Counted from the stretch's first letter, positions 36,468-47,429 are shown. The stretch: 64,000 nt of DNA from Gymnopus androsaceus JB14 (GCA_009733575.1 ML769703.1:1-64000), one strand, 5' to 3'. The notes: generated by a model from the sequence alone, not told the origin. A program made the numbers and translations.

Positions 36468-37945
36468 TCAAAGTTGGGCTATTGGAATTCCAAGATGAGA
36501 TGCGACATGTTTTTCAACATGGTATCCAAATATCTCATCATTAACATACCACTCAGGGAGATAACCTGTCATAAACGCGATCAGTCCAAAGATCAGGTCC
36601 GTAGGAGGAGAAACTTACTGAAAGCCCATATCACCAGCTCCCGAATCCTATGTTGTATAGGACTGACCTGCTTCTTCCGGTTCTGCTTTGCCTTCGCAGT
36701 GGCGAGAATTTTGTTGACTCGAGCAAGACGAACATCTTCATATGACTTGGCTGCCTTTGAGACTGCTTCTGACTCTGTCTGAGAGGTCGATATGTGATGT
36801 TTGAGCACCAATGCTATGGTTAGCGCATCTTCCACCGCCATAGACACACCCTGAGCACCATCTGGGGGCATACAGTGGGCGCTATCTCCAAGAAGAATTA
36901 TCTTTCCTCGTCCTCTAGCACCGTTGGCAGATCCAGAGACCGAAAGTCCATGCAACGATGTCCAATGAGGTAGCGGAGGCGTATACCATCGAGGAAGAGT
37001 GATACAGCCATTATCTTCCTTCTTTTCACATGAGGCGGAGATGATATCTGCAAAAAAATTCTCCTTCGAAGTATCGATCGGCGATTTCCAGTGACCAAAG
37101 TGTTCTAACAGCGTAGGCTTTAGGTCACTTCGAGGTGTATCGCGTGTGGGAGGGGTCGGATACTCGAGGGAGGTGAACCAATTAACATATGGGTCGGGAG
37201 AAGAGGCCTGACTGCAAAGGGAAAGGCCAAAATAACCGCCAGTGCCGAGGGTCATAATAGCCGATGTTTGCTTCTTGAGTGCCTCTTGAAACACGGGTAA
37301 AAGGCTGGAAAGATGAATGATTCCAGAGAAACCCGTCAACCTTCTGTAATTAAAGTCAGTTGAATACTGGGGACGGCCCAGCAATTTAAAGATACTCACT
37401 CGTACTGGGCTGCATATTCTTCACCAAACAACGCCTCTCGCGATCTACTTTTTGCGCCGTCTGCACCAATGAGTACATCGCAAGACTCAATGCTTCCATC
37501 TTCAAATTCGACATGGGCAGCTTCGTCTGTCTCCCAAACCCTCTTCACTCGCATACTCCAATGAATGTTGGTGTCTATTTCGTCTGCCAGCAGTAGGCTT
37601 TCGTAAACAACGACTCTGGGAACCATCATTTGAGAATAGCCGTAGCGCTGTGGCGAACCAGAAGGGAAGCTCGGCCAAAGTTTTACCAGAATCGTTCCGC
37701 ACGGTAAACGTGGTGAACTCGAATGCGCGATCGCGAATGTAGGGAATGACTGAAGGAGATATGGATGCGATAGCTCGTTGGCCGTTGGGCCCGAGTGCTA
37801 TCCCTCCTCCAAGAACAGAACTCTTGCAAGCCGAGGGTGAATAAGCCTCATAGAGGTCGATAGTAGCGGACGGAGGAAGATGTTTCAGGAGGGCATGATA
37901 TGTAGAAAGGCCGCCAATTCCTGCGCCGATGATTATGACATGCAT
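36468..37945 (-). CDS. FAD-dependent monooxygenase (salicylate-hydroxylase-like), one frameshift
   Basis: Starts MHVIIIGAGIGGLSTYHALL (ATG 37945), the GxGxxG dinucleotide-binding motif. Then come CDVLIGADGAKSRSREALFG (DG motif) and LLGDSAHCMPPDGAQGVSMA with VEDA (GD motif that contacts the FAD ribityl). The last exon, after a GTAAGT..ACAG intron, ends LPEWYVNDEIFGYHVEK...IAQL, TGA at 36468. Such group A flavoproteins hydroxylate aromatic or polyketide substrates with NAD(P)H and O2. Near 37662 the frame slips: LAELPF is followed by WFATALRL in its frame, while the expected sense (GSPQRYGYSQMMVPRVVVYE) continues one base over. Either a real frameshift or a sequence error; the rest looks conserved. 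Secondary-metabolite role possible but not shown by neighbours. Confidence 0.8.
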
Positions 37946-38353
37946 GACTCTAGTGCTCAGAGATTATTTTGAAACGAGGGGAGAATCGAAGTTGAGAGCA
38001 AGGTCAAGGTATTCGTGCATTTATACGAAGAACGCATAAAGGGGATAGCGTGGTTCAAAATCGGCGTGGAGAGCGGTAAAACGGTAAACAGGGTTAAACG
38101 GAGAAGAGAACAACGGGTGCCAATCAGTGTCATGCTTAGTCCCGATTAGGTGCGGTCAAAGCGACTTTTATTGAATTTTGCTGAATATTGCATTGTAGAG
38201 GTTGCTGAAAAATACTAGCAGGGATAGAAAGCCCGGATTACTTTGAAAAATCTTAGGTGCCCACAATTTTCCGAAGTCTCTACCTTGCCTCTCACCAATT
38301 ACAGTAGCAATGAGGCTACCACCTCAGAGACGCTCGATGGTTCCCGTTTCGGG

Positions 38354-38862
38354 TTAAAATGATACGAGGGTTTGACCAATATCTTCTCCAGATTTATCGT
38401 CGTTGTCTTCTTTATCTTCTGAAACTTCGTTTGCTATCTTGCGTTTGAGTCCCCGCCGCAGCTGTAGTGAAATGTACCCTAGTAGATGTAAATGAGCAAT
38501 CCCATCGCAGCAGTAAATGTCATAGTTGAGGCCTAATTCGCCATGTCAGAACTAAATTCAGGATAATAGAAAAAATCGTACACAGCGTTGATCGGCTCGG
38601 TACATAGGCAACCAGAACGCTAAAGATGTTCACGTTCGTTCCAGTCCATCTTGCGCGGACGGTCAGGATCTGCCGCGAATGAAGAGTCTCAGTTGCCGAA
38701 GTCTGCGAGCTTTACTTCAAGCACCAAGGGCTCATAGAAGATAAGATGAAAAGTTTTGAACATCGGCCATGTCACGTTTCGGGCAAGGGAGTTACTATAG
38801 AAGAGGATCCGAGGCTGATCAAGTAAAGTGCCGTTCATTGTAAATAGGTTCATAGGTAGTTT
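38354..38862 (-). CDS. Unrecognised membrane-protein-like gene (partial model)
   Basis: Minus-strand exons read MNLFTMNGTLLDQPRILFYS and continue SLARNVTWPMFKTFHLIFYE (38860-38710). They go on NIFSVLVAYVPSRSTL (about 38650-38585), TFTAAMGLLIYIY (about 38525) and a charged tail LGYISLQLRRGLKRKIANEV, ending in TAA at 38354-38356. The layout (NGT and NVT glycosylation-like sites, hydrophobic segments, basic-acidic cytosolic tail) suggests a membrane protein. Frames change between exons and some junctions lack good splice sites, so it may be degenerate. Family not recognised. Confidence 0.35.
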
Positions 38863-40618
38863 TCGAGGACATCAAGGCTTCCAACAGCAGTGCAGTGTCT
38901 AGCGTAGATGATACTAGGCCGGTTGACACACTGTTTGAATAGGCAGAACCTAGCAGTGACTGCTCGATGGTCTCATATACATGCGGCAAACAAATAGCCG
39001 TGAACCCATGGTAGCGAACAGGTTGCGGTATTCAGCTTGATTTCGTACAAGGTTGCCAAGACCTTCGGAAGATTTGAAGAGAGACGATCAGATTTCGGGA
39101 GGTTCTTGCCTGTTGCGTTTTTTTGTCCGTCATCACGATTCTCGTTAGATTTTGGGAGTGATATGCTTCAGGGAGCACACCTTCCAAAGCTCCTAGATTC
39201 GAGAGGTATCTTGGTCATCGACACTGAGGGGATTTGATACTTGTTGAGGATGGCTTGTCACATTCAGTGAGATGGAATCCTTACAAAACTTCGACCGGGA
39301 GATGTCCTTGTGTAGCCTGAAAGATTCTTTGGAGGGATATGGCGATGAATACCTATGTGAATTCAATTTTCCCGTAGCAGTGTGATTATTATCATGCGTC
39401 TTCCCCACCAAGCACTGTGCAGTCGGCAGAGGTCAAATTTCAACCCAAAATAGGTTAGCGATCACCCTAAGTCGTATTTCGTTGGAACGAGGCACTTGCA
39501 GCGTGAGGTGGAGACTCGGCTGGAATGTGGTTTCCGTTCGTAAGCTTGTAGGCTAGGAAATAGTCAGAAATAGTCCGAGAAGTGCAAAGAATCTGTTCCG
39601 GCTCTTCGACTGCATGAGTATACGTAGTAGGAGAGTTTTTCCTTCAGCTTCCAGCTGCAAGCGATAAGTTTTTGCCATAGAGTATGAGAAGAACTATTTC
39701 CGATAACATCTAGCTCTTGAGGTGAGCGTGCGCATCGAGGTGATCCTCTTCCATCTAAACCGATCGTTTTCGTTTAGAACAGGTCCTCAATTTCAAATCT
39801 TGACTCCAAACATGTTGCCAGTGCTATTCCGAGCTCGCTTAGGGCCTGTGAAATGTTTAATTGGTCAAATAAACCTTACGGGAAGTCATCCAATGGCGGG
39901 GTTTTCGGAAAATGGCTGTGACCTGTGACTGCCGAACTGATCAAAATGACACAGTATGTTGAGCTCTGGAATGATGCTCCTACTATATTCCAACTGCCAA
40001 GTTGATTGAGGACTCTGAATCAAACCAATGCCATAGGGAACAGCTGTACTTACTAGTTTAGTATTGAATAGCCTGTACAAAAAAAAATTGATGAACCACC
40101 TCGATGGAGTACAAGTTATGGGCGAGTATGGATGCTATCAGTATTTTAGCCATGTATGGAGAATTTCCGAAACTGATGGTATGGTGCGTATACACAGCCA
40201 GACCAATCTATTAAACTGAGTAGAACCCATAGCCAATGAAACTGAGCCTTAATATTTTGAGACGGAGGGTCAATTTGAGGGACAGTACTGGAGCTCAAAT
40301 CAGTCCCAGAAAGTAAAATATTCGTCCCGCGCGCCACTTGTTGTTTCAACCATGGATTATTTATCCGATCATTTCCAAATTCTATACCGGTGGCCCCAAT
40401 AGTACTTGAGGCTAAACTACTGTACGAGCTACAAACAAGTAAAGTAAAAATACATGAACGGTCTGCTTTGAAGGCAAAAATACAAATATAAGATTACCGG
40501 TGTACCTGTAAATCACTCAATGTCAGACTCAAATGATAAAGACACAAAAAAGAACAGACTTACTTTACTGCCATCTCCATAAAGTCAATACAACTGTAAG
40601 TTCTTCTGCATTGTTCCA
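38863..40618. other. Intergenic, no gene seen
   Basis: Short open frames only, none with recognisable protein or splice structure. Confidence 0.5.
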
Positions 40619-40886
40619 CATCAGCAAAACCTGGGTGAAGTGGACAGCACTGGATAGTGCTATCCAGCACTTATAGCACTTATAGCACCCATAGCAAGGT
40701 CCCCATCTATCCAGAACTATGGGCTGCTATGGATTGCTATAGAGCATGACATCTGTCAACAGGCAATATAATTTGGGAAGCTCATAGTAGCTCATAGCTA
40801 CCCATAGCGATTCATAGCAGTTCATAGCTCTATGGCTGCTATGGCTTGCTATAACAGCTATGGCAATTATCCAGGTTTTGCTGATG
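40619..40886. mobile_element. CATCAGCAAAACCTG inverted-repeat element, copy 2
   Basis: 268 bp with perfect 16-bp inverted ends (CATCAGCAAAACCTGG and its complement). The interior is built from CATAGC and GCTATGG units, not the CTCCAGAG units of copy 1, but keeps the family core CATAGCAAGGTCCCCATCTA. No target duplication is evident. Confidence 0.85.
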
Positions 40887-41602
40887 CAAGACAAATTAAA
40901 AAGAGAACGGAACAACCTTACCAGTTACAGGACTTGGAATGTTCTTGAACAAAGAAGTCTGCCAACTTGAGGTCTTGAGGAATCCTGAGACAGTTGAGTG
41001 CTGAAGCCATTCATTGATACCTAGAACGCAGATTTCTTGAAGCAGTTGCAAACCTTTGATCTTGAAGCTTGAACTTGGAATTGAGCGTTCTGTGGTTTGG
41101 CATTGTTAAGGACAACCAGAAGCTTGTATCATTACATTTGGACCAGTGAATGCTTGAGTTCTTGCCTGGATTGCAAGAGATTGCAGGATGTTGAAGGGGA
41201 TGTTGAAGAGGATGGCGGTCGAAGACGAAAATGAACTGACACATGCACCCATCAGTCGTCATCTCCCATTCGCTTCCAACCAGGCAGAGTCGTCCCAGGT
41301 GCAAGATGAAGCGTAAAAGTAAATATGATTTGCATTCCAGTGCTATCTAGACAATGTTGAACCTAGTTTGAAATTTTTAAGATCAGTTCAAAATAAAATT
41401 GATGCATGGCACTGCGGCCGGCGGATGAACCAAGTACATCTGAGCGTCTGGCCGTATAGATTTGATACCATCATAAATGCCATATGTACCATACTTTTGC
41501 CAAGCTGATAATCGAGATCTTTGAACAACCTAATGATATAAAGCCTGTTCTACGCAGAAGTCACTGTAATACCCTTCATATCACTTAGTACCGACATCTA
41601 CA
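40887..41602. other. Intergenic upstream of the orphan membrane protein
   Basis: No gene seen. It includes a CAGGATGTTGAAGG duplication near 41185-41205. Confidence 0.4.
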
Positions 41603-42985
41603 ATGATGCCTGGAGAGGCAGAAGAAATTGCAGCTGCTGGGACTATATTCTTTGAAAATATTTCTGTCCTGATATTCATCAGTGGACTCTTTGGTAAGAA
41701 ATGTTTACAGAAGTGGTGAAAAGGACACTTATTGAACACTTCCAGGGGTCTACATACTAGCTTACATTGTTTGCATGAATGTCATCTTGTGTGTTATTTG
41801 CCATGTCCCATATTCTGTTATACTAACAAATAGAAATCTGAAAACACACTGTAGGCAGAAGGAAAGCATTGGACAGGCACACAAAGCATTGGTGGTGCTC
41901 CTGCTAGCAGGATTTGTGATGAGGGTTTTTAACACTTGTGCAGCAATTGGATTCAATTTGTTGCTTGTCAAATTCGGCTTTATGGTGTCACTTTCAGGTG
42001 GTCTCATTGCACAGGAAATGGCTGCCAATGTGAAATCCATTGTAATGGATGCTCTAGAAAATTGGATTGGGAATATCATTGTGAGTTTTGCATAAATACT
42101 TCAACTTGGCCATGTAGACTGATATTTTAACCCACATGCAGTGCTTAATTGCTGATACAGCTATCATTTGGAGAGCATGGGCACTGTGGGCAGAAAATAG
42201 GCTGATTAAATGGACACTATCAATTATCCTGTTGTTGGACATATGTCATCTTATTTTCTACTGTTCTTGGGCATAGATGCTGACATCAAATCATATCTAG
42301 CCATCAACATTGCTGATTCTGTTGTTGATACTCAAGATATTACCCATTTGGTCACCAGTGGGAGTACTGAAACTTTGGATTGGCTCAGTGTTGTGCTCAA
42401 TTTGGCCGTAAATGTTGTGGCAACACTCCTGATAGCTCATCGGGCATGGTGGGCACTGGGGCACCTAATGGCATTGACTTCCAAAATACTTATTACATGT
42501 CTTGTTTTTAGGACACATTATCAATCAACCCATGCAATATTGCACAACAAGAAAACACAGGTGCAAAAAATTCTTCTACTTATGGTTGAGTCTGGTGCAA
42601 TTTTTGGTGTGGTACAGGTCTGTGGTTTTCTCATTCTCAGATCTCATTGAGGATACAAACTCTTTCTTTGAAAAGCTAGCAAATGTTATTATTCAAGCAT
42701 TTGACATTCATGGACTTTCACCCAAAGTTGAGACTGCTCGTTTCTTTCTTCAAGCACTGTATATATTCAGTGCTGTAAGTTTAATTCTATGATATCAGGT
42801 TCAACACTACTGAGCTCGGATTATTTGATCTGTTTTTCTCTGATCTATAGGCCCTGAATCCAGTTGCTCTTGTCCTCTTGATACAAACAGGAAACACCCA
42901 TGAGCATAGTTTTCATCTGGAAGATGTCTCCTCCCTTGAAGATAATTTGGTCCCAAATGCAAGCCTTGCCCCTGACCTCCCTTGA
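41603..42985 (+). CDS. Orphan multi-pass membrane protein (mushroom-specific 7TM-like family)
   Basis: Starts MMPGEAEEIAAAGTIFFENI (ATG 41603) and runs through about eight short exons. Membrane helices include VLIFISGLFGVYILAYIV, ALVVLLLAGFVMRVFNTCAA, IIWRAWALWAENRLIKWTLS with SIILLLDI, LDWLSVVLNLAVNVVATLLI, VQKILLLMVESGAIFGVVQV and FFLQALYIFSAALNPVALVL. A TGA at 42983-42985 follows NASLAPDLP. The IWRAWALW signature after helix 3 is common in a large uncharacterised Agaricomycete family. The gene is poor in CpG, like the SNF2 pseudogene. One intron (near 42245-42275) has no good donor, so it may be decaying. Function unknown. Confidence 0.6.
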
Positions 42986-43729
42986 TTTTTTTTTTTCCAA
43001 TTTTAATCAAGGTACGGAGCAGCCAAGCTTGGTCAAGATCACATGCACTCAGTGTGACTGACCATATATGGTGAAGTTCTGAGAGAAAATGCTACAGTAG
43101 TTTATCCAATACACATGTAGAAATTTCATCCCATGCATTGATACATATTAGGGTAAAGATCATTCAGGCAATGAAAGTTTGGTCAAGAAGTCAAATTTGG
43201 TAGAGGAGTGGCGGTTTTTTGCTTGTTTTTATTTCATACATTCCATGCCCACTGCCAAGAAATAAATACGGCTATCGTGTGGTGTCTGGAACGCCGCTTA
43301 AACTATATATGGGCATGTGAGTCATCATCTTAAACCATATATGGTTTAACGTTGACACATGATTCTGCCGAAATCAGACAACAGCCGGTTGGACATGCCA
43401 AGCACCCTTCCGGCGCTACTGCTTGATTTGTGATTGTGCCATGTTCGGGACGCGGTAGAGTGCATTCTATGCCATTTCAAAGCTTCTGATAATGATTTTG
43501 TGTGTAGTAATTATACTTAACATGCTATTTGAGCCATTTTTATACTTAATCTTAGTGAATGTACCAAGAATGTACCAACTTAAGATTGAAGAATGCACTT
43601 TTTGGGATTTAGTTTGTACAATTACTGGCCTGAACAAGGCCTGAATGAAATAAAATGAATGAAAGAGTGAGATGATAATTGCCCCTTGGAATTTTGCTTG
43701 AACTTGGCTGCAAGCCTAGCAAAATCCAG
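42986..43729. other. Intergenic with a perfect 20-bp palindrome
   Basis: TTAAACCATATATGGTTTAA at 43330-43349 is perfectly self-complementary. ACCATATATGGT also occurs at 43062. No gene seen. Confidence 0.6.
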
Positions 43730-43896
43730 CATCTGCAAAACCTGTTGTCTCCAGAGTCTCCAGAGATCTCCAGAGCTCTGACAGCTGTCAAAAAGCTGTC
43801 AAACTCTCCAGATGTCTCTGGAGTCTCTGAGATCTCTGAATACTATCCTTGCTCCAGAGACAAAGAAACTGTATTGTGATGTACAGTTTGCTGATG
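43730..43896. mobile_element. CATCAGCAAAACCTG inverted-repeat element, copy 3
   Basis: 167 bp, ends CATCTGCAAAACCTG and CAGTTTGCTGATG. Interior of CTCCAGAG and TCTCTGGAG units, with the core as its complement (CTATCCTTGCTCCAGAG). Only five bases separate it from copy 4. Confidence 0.8.
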
Positions 43897-43901
43897 AGTA
43901 T

Positions 43902-44059
43902 CATCAGCAAACCTGGTGAACTATGGATTGCTATGAGTTGCTATAGAGTTGCTCTACAGCACTGTACAGAAGCTCCAATACAATCCATAGCAGTCATAGA
44001 ACTGTCCAGTTCTGGACAGATGGGGACCTTGCTATGGGACCACCCAGGTTTTGCTGATG
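43902..44059. mobile_element. CATCAGCAAAACCTG inverted-repeat element, copy 4
   Basis: 158 bp, ends CATCAGCAAACCTGG and CCAGGTTTTGCTGATG. Interior of CTATGG, TTGCTATAG and CATAGC units, like copy 2, with the core GGGGACCTTGCTATGGG. It lies next to copy 3, whose interior motif is different. Confidence 0.8.
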
Positions 44060-44244
44060 ATTTTTATCCTGTTTCATTGCCATTTTACTTAAATGATTAA
44101 AAGATCATACTGAGTATAACCACTTCTACTTATTTTGAGAGAGAGAAGTATTAACTTACTGCCCAGTTGGCTGTTCAGAGTTGGTTCAGAGCCATTGGAG
44201 TGGGACCACTCCATTGCATTGGCTCAGAATTCACTAATGTGCAC

Positions 44245-44550
44245 TGTAATAGGGTTGCCCATGGGTATTTTTTCCCTGACCCATACCCCTACCCTCCATA
44301 TCCTTACCGACAATACCATGGGTTTTTACTGCAGGGTTTCACTCACAAGGGCTGGAGGAAGGGGTAAAGGTCAAAAAACTTTAGAATTATTGTAAAATAT
44401 AAGTAAAAGATAAATACAACATATTTACTACAATCACAAGGCAGAAAATTGATTTTAAATTTTACAGGTATGGAAGGCTTGTACCCCTACCCTTACTCAC
44501 CATACCCTGCCCAAAATACCATGGGTATACCCATACCCATGACCAACACT
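44245..44550. mobile_element. CCATGGGTAT inverted-repeat element with 8-bp flanking duplication
   Basis: Near the left end is GGTTGCCCATGGGTAT and near the right end, reversed, GTGTTGGTCATGGGTAT. The interior is rich in ACCCATACCC and CCCTACCC. ATGTGCAC flanks it on both sides (44237-44244 and 44551-44558). Non-coding, 306 bp. The 8-bp duplication suggests a hAT-type mobiliser. Confidence 0.7.
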
Positions 44551-44559
44551 ATGTGCACA

Positions 44560-44927
44560 CAGTGCAAGAAAATCTGAATAAAATTTGAGTCAAAGGGAAA
44601 AAAAATCAATTTAGCTTGCTTGCTTCAACCAAGTTTTACTAAGATACTTATATTATATTGCTGCACTGTGTGACAAAAACACTAGGGAAAGCAGGATGCA
44701 TGCAAGGTGCACAGGCCAAGTGCATGCAGTGCTAGAAAGATTTTGGCAAAGTTTGAGTCAAATACAAAGAAACAACAAATGAAAAATCAATTTAGCCTAG
44801 TCCAATCAAGTTCAGGCAGAAAAACTGAGATACATGCATAATGTTTGCTTGGAATTGAGCAGCAAAAATGGTATACAATGGAGGCCTATTGTTGTTTTGG
44901 AATATCACATTGTATTACTGAAAATGA
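44560..44927. other. Intergenic, AT-rich, no gene seen
   Basis: CAGTGCAAGAAAATCTGAATAA-like and AAAATCAATTTAGC stretches occur twice (about 44563-44615 and 44727-44800), a weak direct repeat. Confidence 0.4.
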
Positions 44928-45372
44928 CATCAGCAAAACCTGCATTTTCACTGGAGAAAACCCATTCATTTGGGACATCTCTAGAGCAAGGTACTGTACC
45001 ATTTCGATCACTTCGTTGGTCACAGGTCACAAGGGCCTCCAACAAAACGAAATGTCACAGCTTGTCCCACATCACATCAGTCAGTAACGAATTTCTTTCG
45101 ATTTTTGTGGGCGCCCTCCGGGCGCCTAACCCAATTTAGTAAAAATTTTCCGTAAAATATTTGTTTTGTCACAGGTCCCACTAATCCCAAACGAAATCTA
45201 AATCCGTTCAGTTGGTCACAGGTCACACCCCCGAATGAAGTGCTCAAAATGGTACAGTACCCTATTCCAGAGACCTCTGGAGATCTCTGGAGAAAATTGA
45301 TGGTTTTTTTGACAGCTGTCAAGCTCCAGAGATCTCTGGAGACCTCCAGCAAAAATACAGGTTTTGCTGATG
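44928..45372. mobile_element. CATCAGCAAAACCTG inverted-repeat element, copy 5, with a nested insertion
   Basis: Ends CATCAGCAAAACCTG and CAGGTTTTGCTGATG. Outer parts carry CTCTGGAG and CTCCAGAG units. Removing the nested element at 44995-45256 and one GTAC leaves about 179 bp and restores the family core (AGAGCAAGGTAC followed by CCTATTCCAGAG). Confidence 0.85.
44995..45256. mobile_element. TGTACCATTT inverted-repeat element with GTAC target duplication
   Basis: 262 bp. The left end reads TGTACCATTTCGATCACTTC; the right end, reversed, reads TGTACCATTTTGAGCACTTC. GTAC flanks both sides (44991-44994 and 45257-45260). Inside, GTCACAGGTCAC occurs near both ends, and there is a GGCGCC..GGCGCC hairpin at about 45112-45126. 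It is non-coding. Confidence 0.85.
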
Positions 45373-45584
45373 GAAGTAAGGAAAAAAATTAAAATGTTCA
45401 GTTATGCATGCACAGATCGAACTGTAAACCTTGCGCATGTACCCTAAAAAACGATGGCAGTATCAATGATATCGACAACTACAATAAGTTGCCATTCATA
45501 TGCATAAGGCATATGACTCGGATATAATTTTTGAATTCCGGATCGCGATTCCAGATATGACACCAAAGCCAACTTCCATGAACA

Positions 45585-45660
45585 AGATTGCAAATTCAAA
45601 CGATTAATCCCATTGCAGCTCGTGTCAAGTTGAAGGAAGCTTCAGAGTTTATTGATCTAT
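45585..45660 (+). pseudogene. Relic of FAD synthase exon 1
   Basis: GATTGCAAATTCAAACGATT and GCTCGTGTCAAG..GAAGCTTCAGA..TTATTGA line up with 48097-48165 of the FAD synthase gene (LANSNDPLAPRVKEALDVID). A stop and small insertions break it. It lies 2.5 kb upstream of the intact gene on the same strand. The following 45661-46176 shows no gene I can support. Confidence 0.6.
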
Positions 45661-46176
45661 CTTCAAGCCATCAAACAAAAATCAGAAATGCTCAACGAGT
45701 ACGTTACTCCTCCATTCAATCCAGAATGTCTTGTATGCTCCTCTATAGCGTACTCATTCTGGTCTTTGCAATACCTCGGCACATTGCAAGAGGTTATAGA
45801 AACGTGGACGTGTCATGAGCTTCAAAATTTGCATTCATATACTGACAGTCCATCTCAGTATATTCGACTTCGGGAGGATGGTCTACATAATGAAGTCGCC
45901 ATTTGGACGATGCCGCCGTGTAATAGTAATCCTTCCCCATTTAAATTCTGATTTCACAGGCAATTTATCGTATAAACCAGTTGATTGCTTTTCTACTACG
46001 CCAGCATGCACTCGCGGTATCTTGACTGTTAGCATCTCAGTAGATCATTCATTCACTAGATTCTCATGCTCGGGCTGAGAACCATCACTGGCAGCACCTT
46101 CGGTTTTCTGGCTATATAAGTATGCTCTGTCGAGGATTCCGGTTGACCAACATCAACCGCCATCGAGTACTCGAAT

Positions 46177-47429
46177 ATGAACGGCACTAGTACCAACGGT
46201 GTACAGTCTTTTGAAGGGCTTGACAAGAATCCGCTACGTCGCGCCTGGAGAGGTAACAAGGAAGGTATGCAGATTCGTGGTTGATTTCCAGATAAATAAA
46301 GTGCGATTGAATGTTACTTTAGGAACGATAGAGTTGAAAGGCGCTTCCACAGTTCGACGATCCGTACGAAGAGCGGGAATGGATCAAGGTAATTTGACCT
46401 CGATCCCCACTAGAGAGCAAAGCTGAACTTCTTTGCTACTTTAGGGACATATGGCAGCTGCTCTCCGTTACTGGGGGAAATGTGGCTTTGGTGAGGGTAT
46501 ATCGGGACATATCACCGTCAGAGACCCAGTTCTTCCTGATCACTATTGGTAAGAATCCCGACCAAACGCTATACACATGTCCGTGATGTAACAACGGTAC
46601 AGGATGAACCCAATCGCAGAGCATTTCTCGACAATGACTGTAAGTTCGATATCGCGGCCGACATACTTCGTCCTCTAACCTTTTAGCAGAAATCTATGCT
46701 TGTTCTGGTTGGCCCAGACGGTTATGTGTCTCCTCATGGCGCTCAACTGCCTATTAACACTTCTGGATTCCACATTCGTGCGTTAGCATTCGATTTCCGC
46801 GACAAATGATCCAATTTTTTTTGTTTTTCCATCATAGACTCTGCTATCCACAAAGCGCGCCCAGAGATCAAAGCAGCTGCCCACTGTCACTCCCTATACG
46901 GGAAAACCTGGTCCGCTTTTGGACGTCCGATCGATATGCTCACGCAAGATTCTTGCTTTGTTTTACGACAATCTTGGAATTTATAAAAACTTTGGAGGAG
47001 TGGTTCTTGCGCCAAAGGAAGGAGAGAACATCGCCGCAGCCCTTGGATCCAAGTGGAAGACATGTATTATGCAGAATCATGGACTACTAACGCGTAAGTT
47101 CAGTGGTATCTCTTGCAGAATGAACCTAGCTCATGTACCGTCAGTCGGCCACACGGTCGACGAAGCAGTATTCCTCTTTAGTGTTCTAGACAGACTATGC
47201 CAGGCTCAACTTTTGGCGGAAGCTGCAGAGGCGAATGGGATACCCAAAGCTGTCATCTCAAAGGAGGATGCGGAGTTTACGGCAAAACAGTTCCAGTACT
47301 GGGAGAACGGCTACGTCTGCGTAAGTGATACTCCACCCATCCTTGTTCGGCTGATTTATCTTGATATACTAGTTCCAACCAGAATACAAGCTGTTGTTGC
47401 AGGAGACTAACGAAGCGTTTTTGAAGTAA
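46177..47429 (+). CDS. Class II aldolase/adducin-domain protein, one frameshift
   Basis: Starts MNGTSTNGVQSFEGLDKNPL (ATG 46177) and is spliced through at least six exons. They include LPQFDDPYEEREWIK; GHMAAALRYWGKCGFGEGIS with GHITVRDP; AAAHCHSLYGKTWSAFGRPI; FYDNLGIYKNFGGVVLAPKE; TCIMQNHGLLT; GHTVDEAVFLFSVLDRLCQA; the stop TAA is at 47427-47429. HCH and NHG supply the metal-binding histidines of the L-fuculose-phosphate aldolase-like fold. The substrate is unknown; fungal members act on sugar-phosphate-like or small hydroxy compounds. At 46956-46960 the run CTTTG has one T too many: TQDSC should continue LFYDNLG but reads FVLRQSW and stops. A homopolymer error or a recent frameshift. Confidence 0.8.

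Noticed and set aside
41011..41304. Minus-strand 97-codon frame
   Set aside because: No recognisable protein, no splice context; lies in repeat-rich intergenic DNA.
45110..45130. GGGCGCCCTCCGGGCGCC hairpin as a transcription terminator
   Set aside because: Hairpin terminators are bacterial; here it lies inside a non-coding mobile element of a eukaryote.
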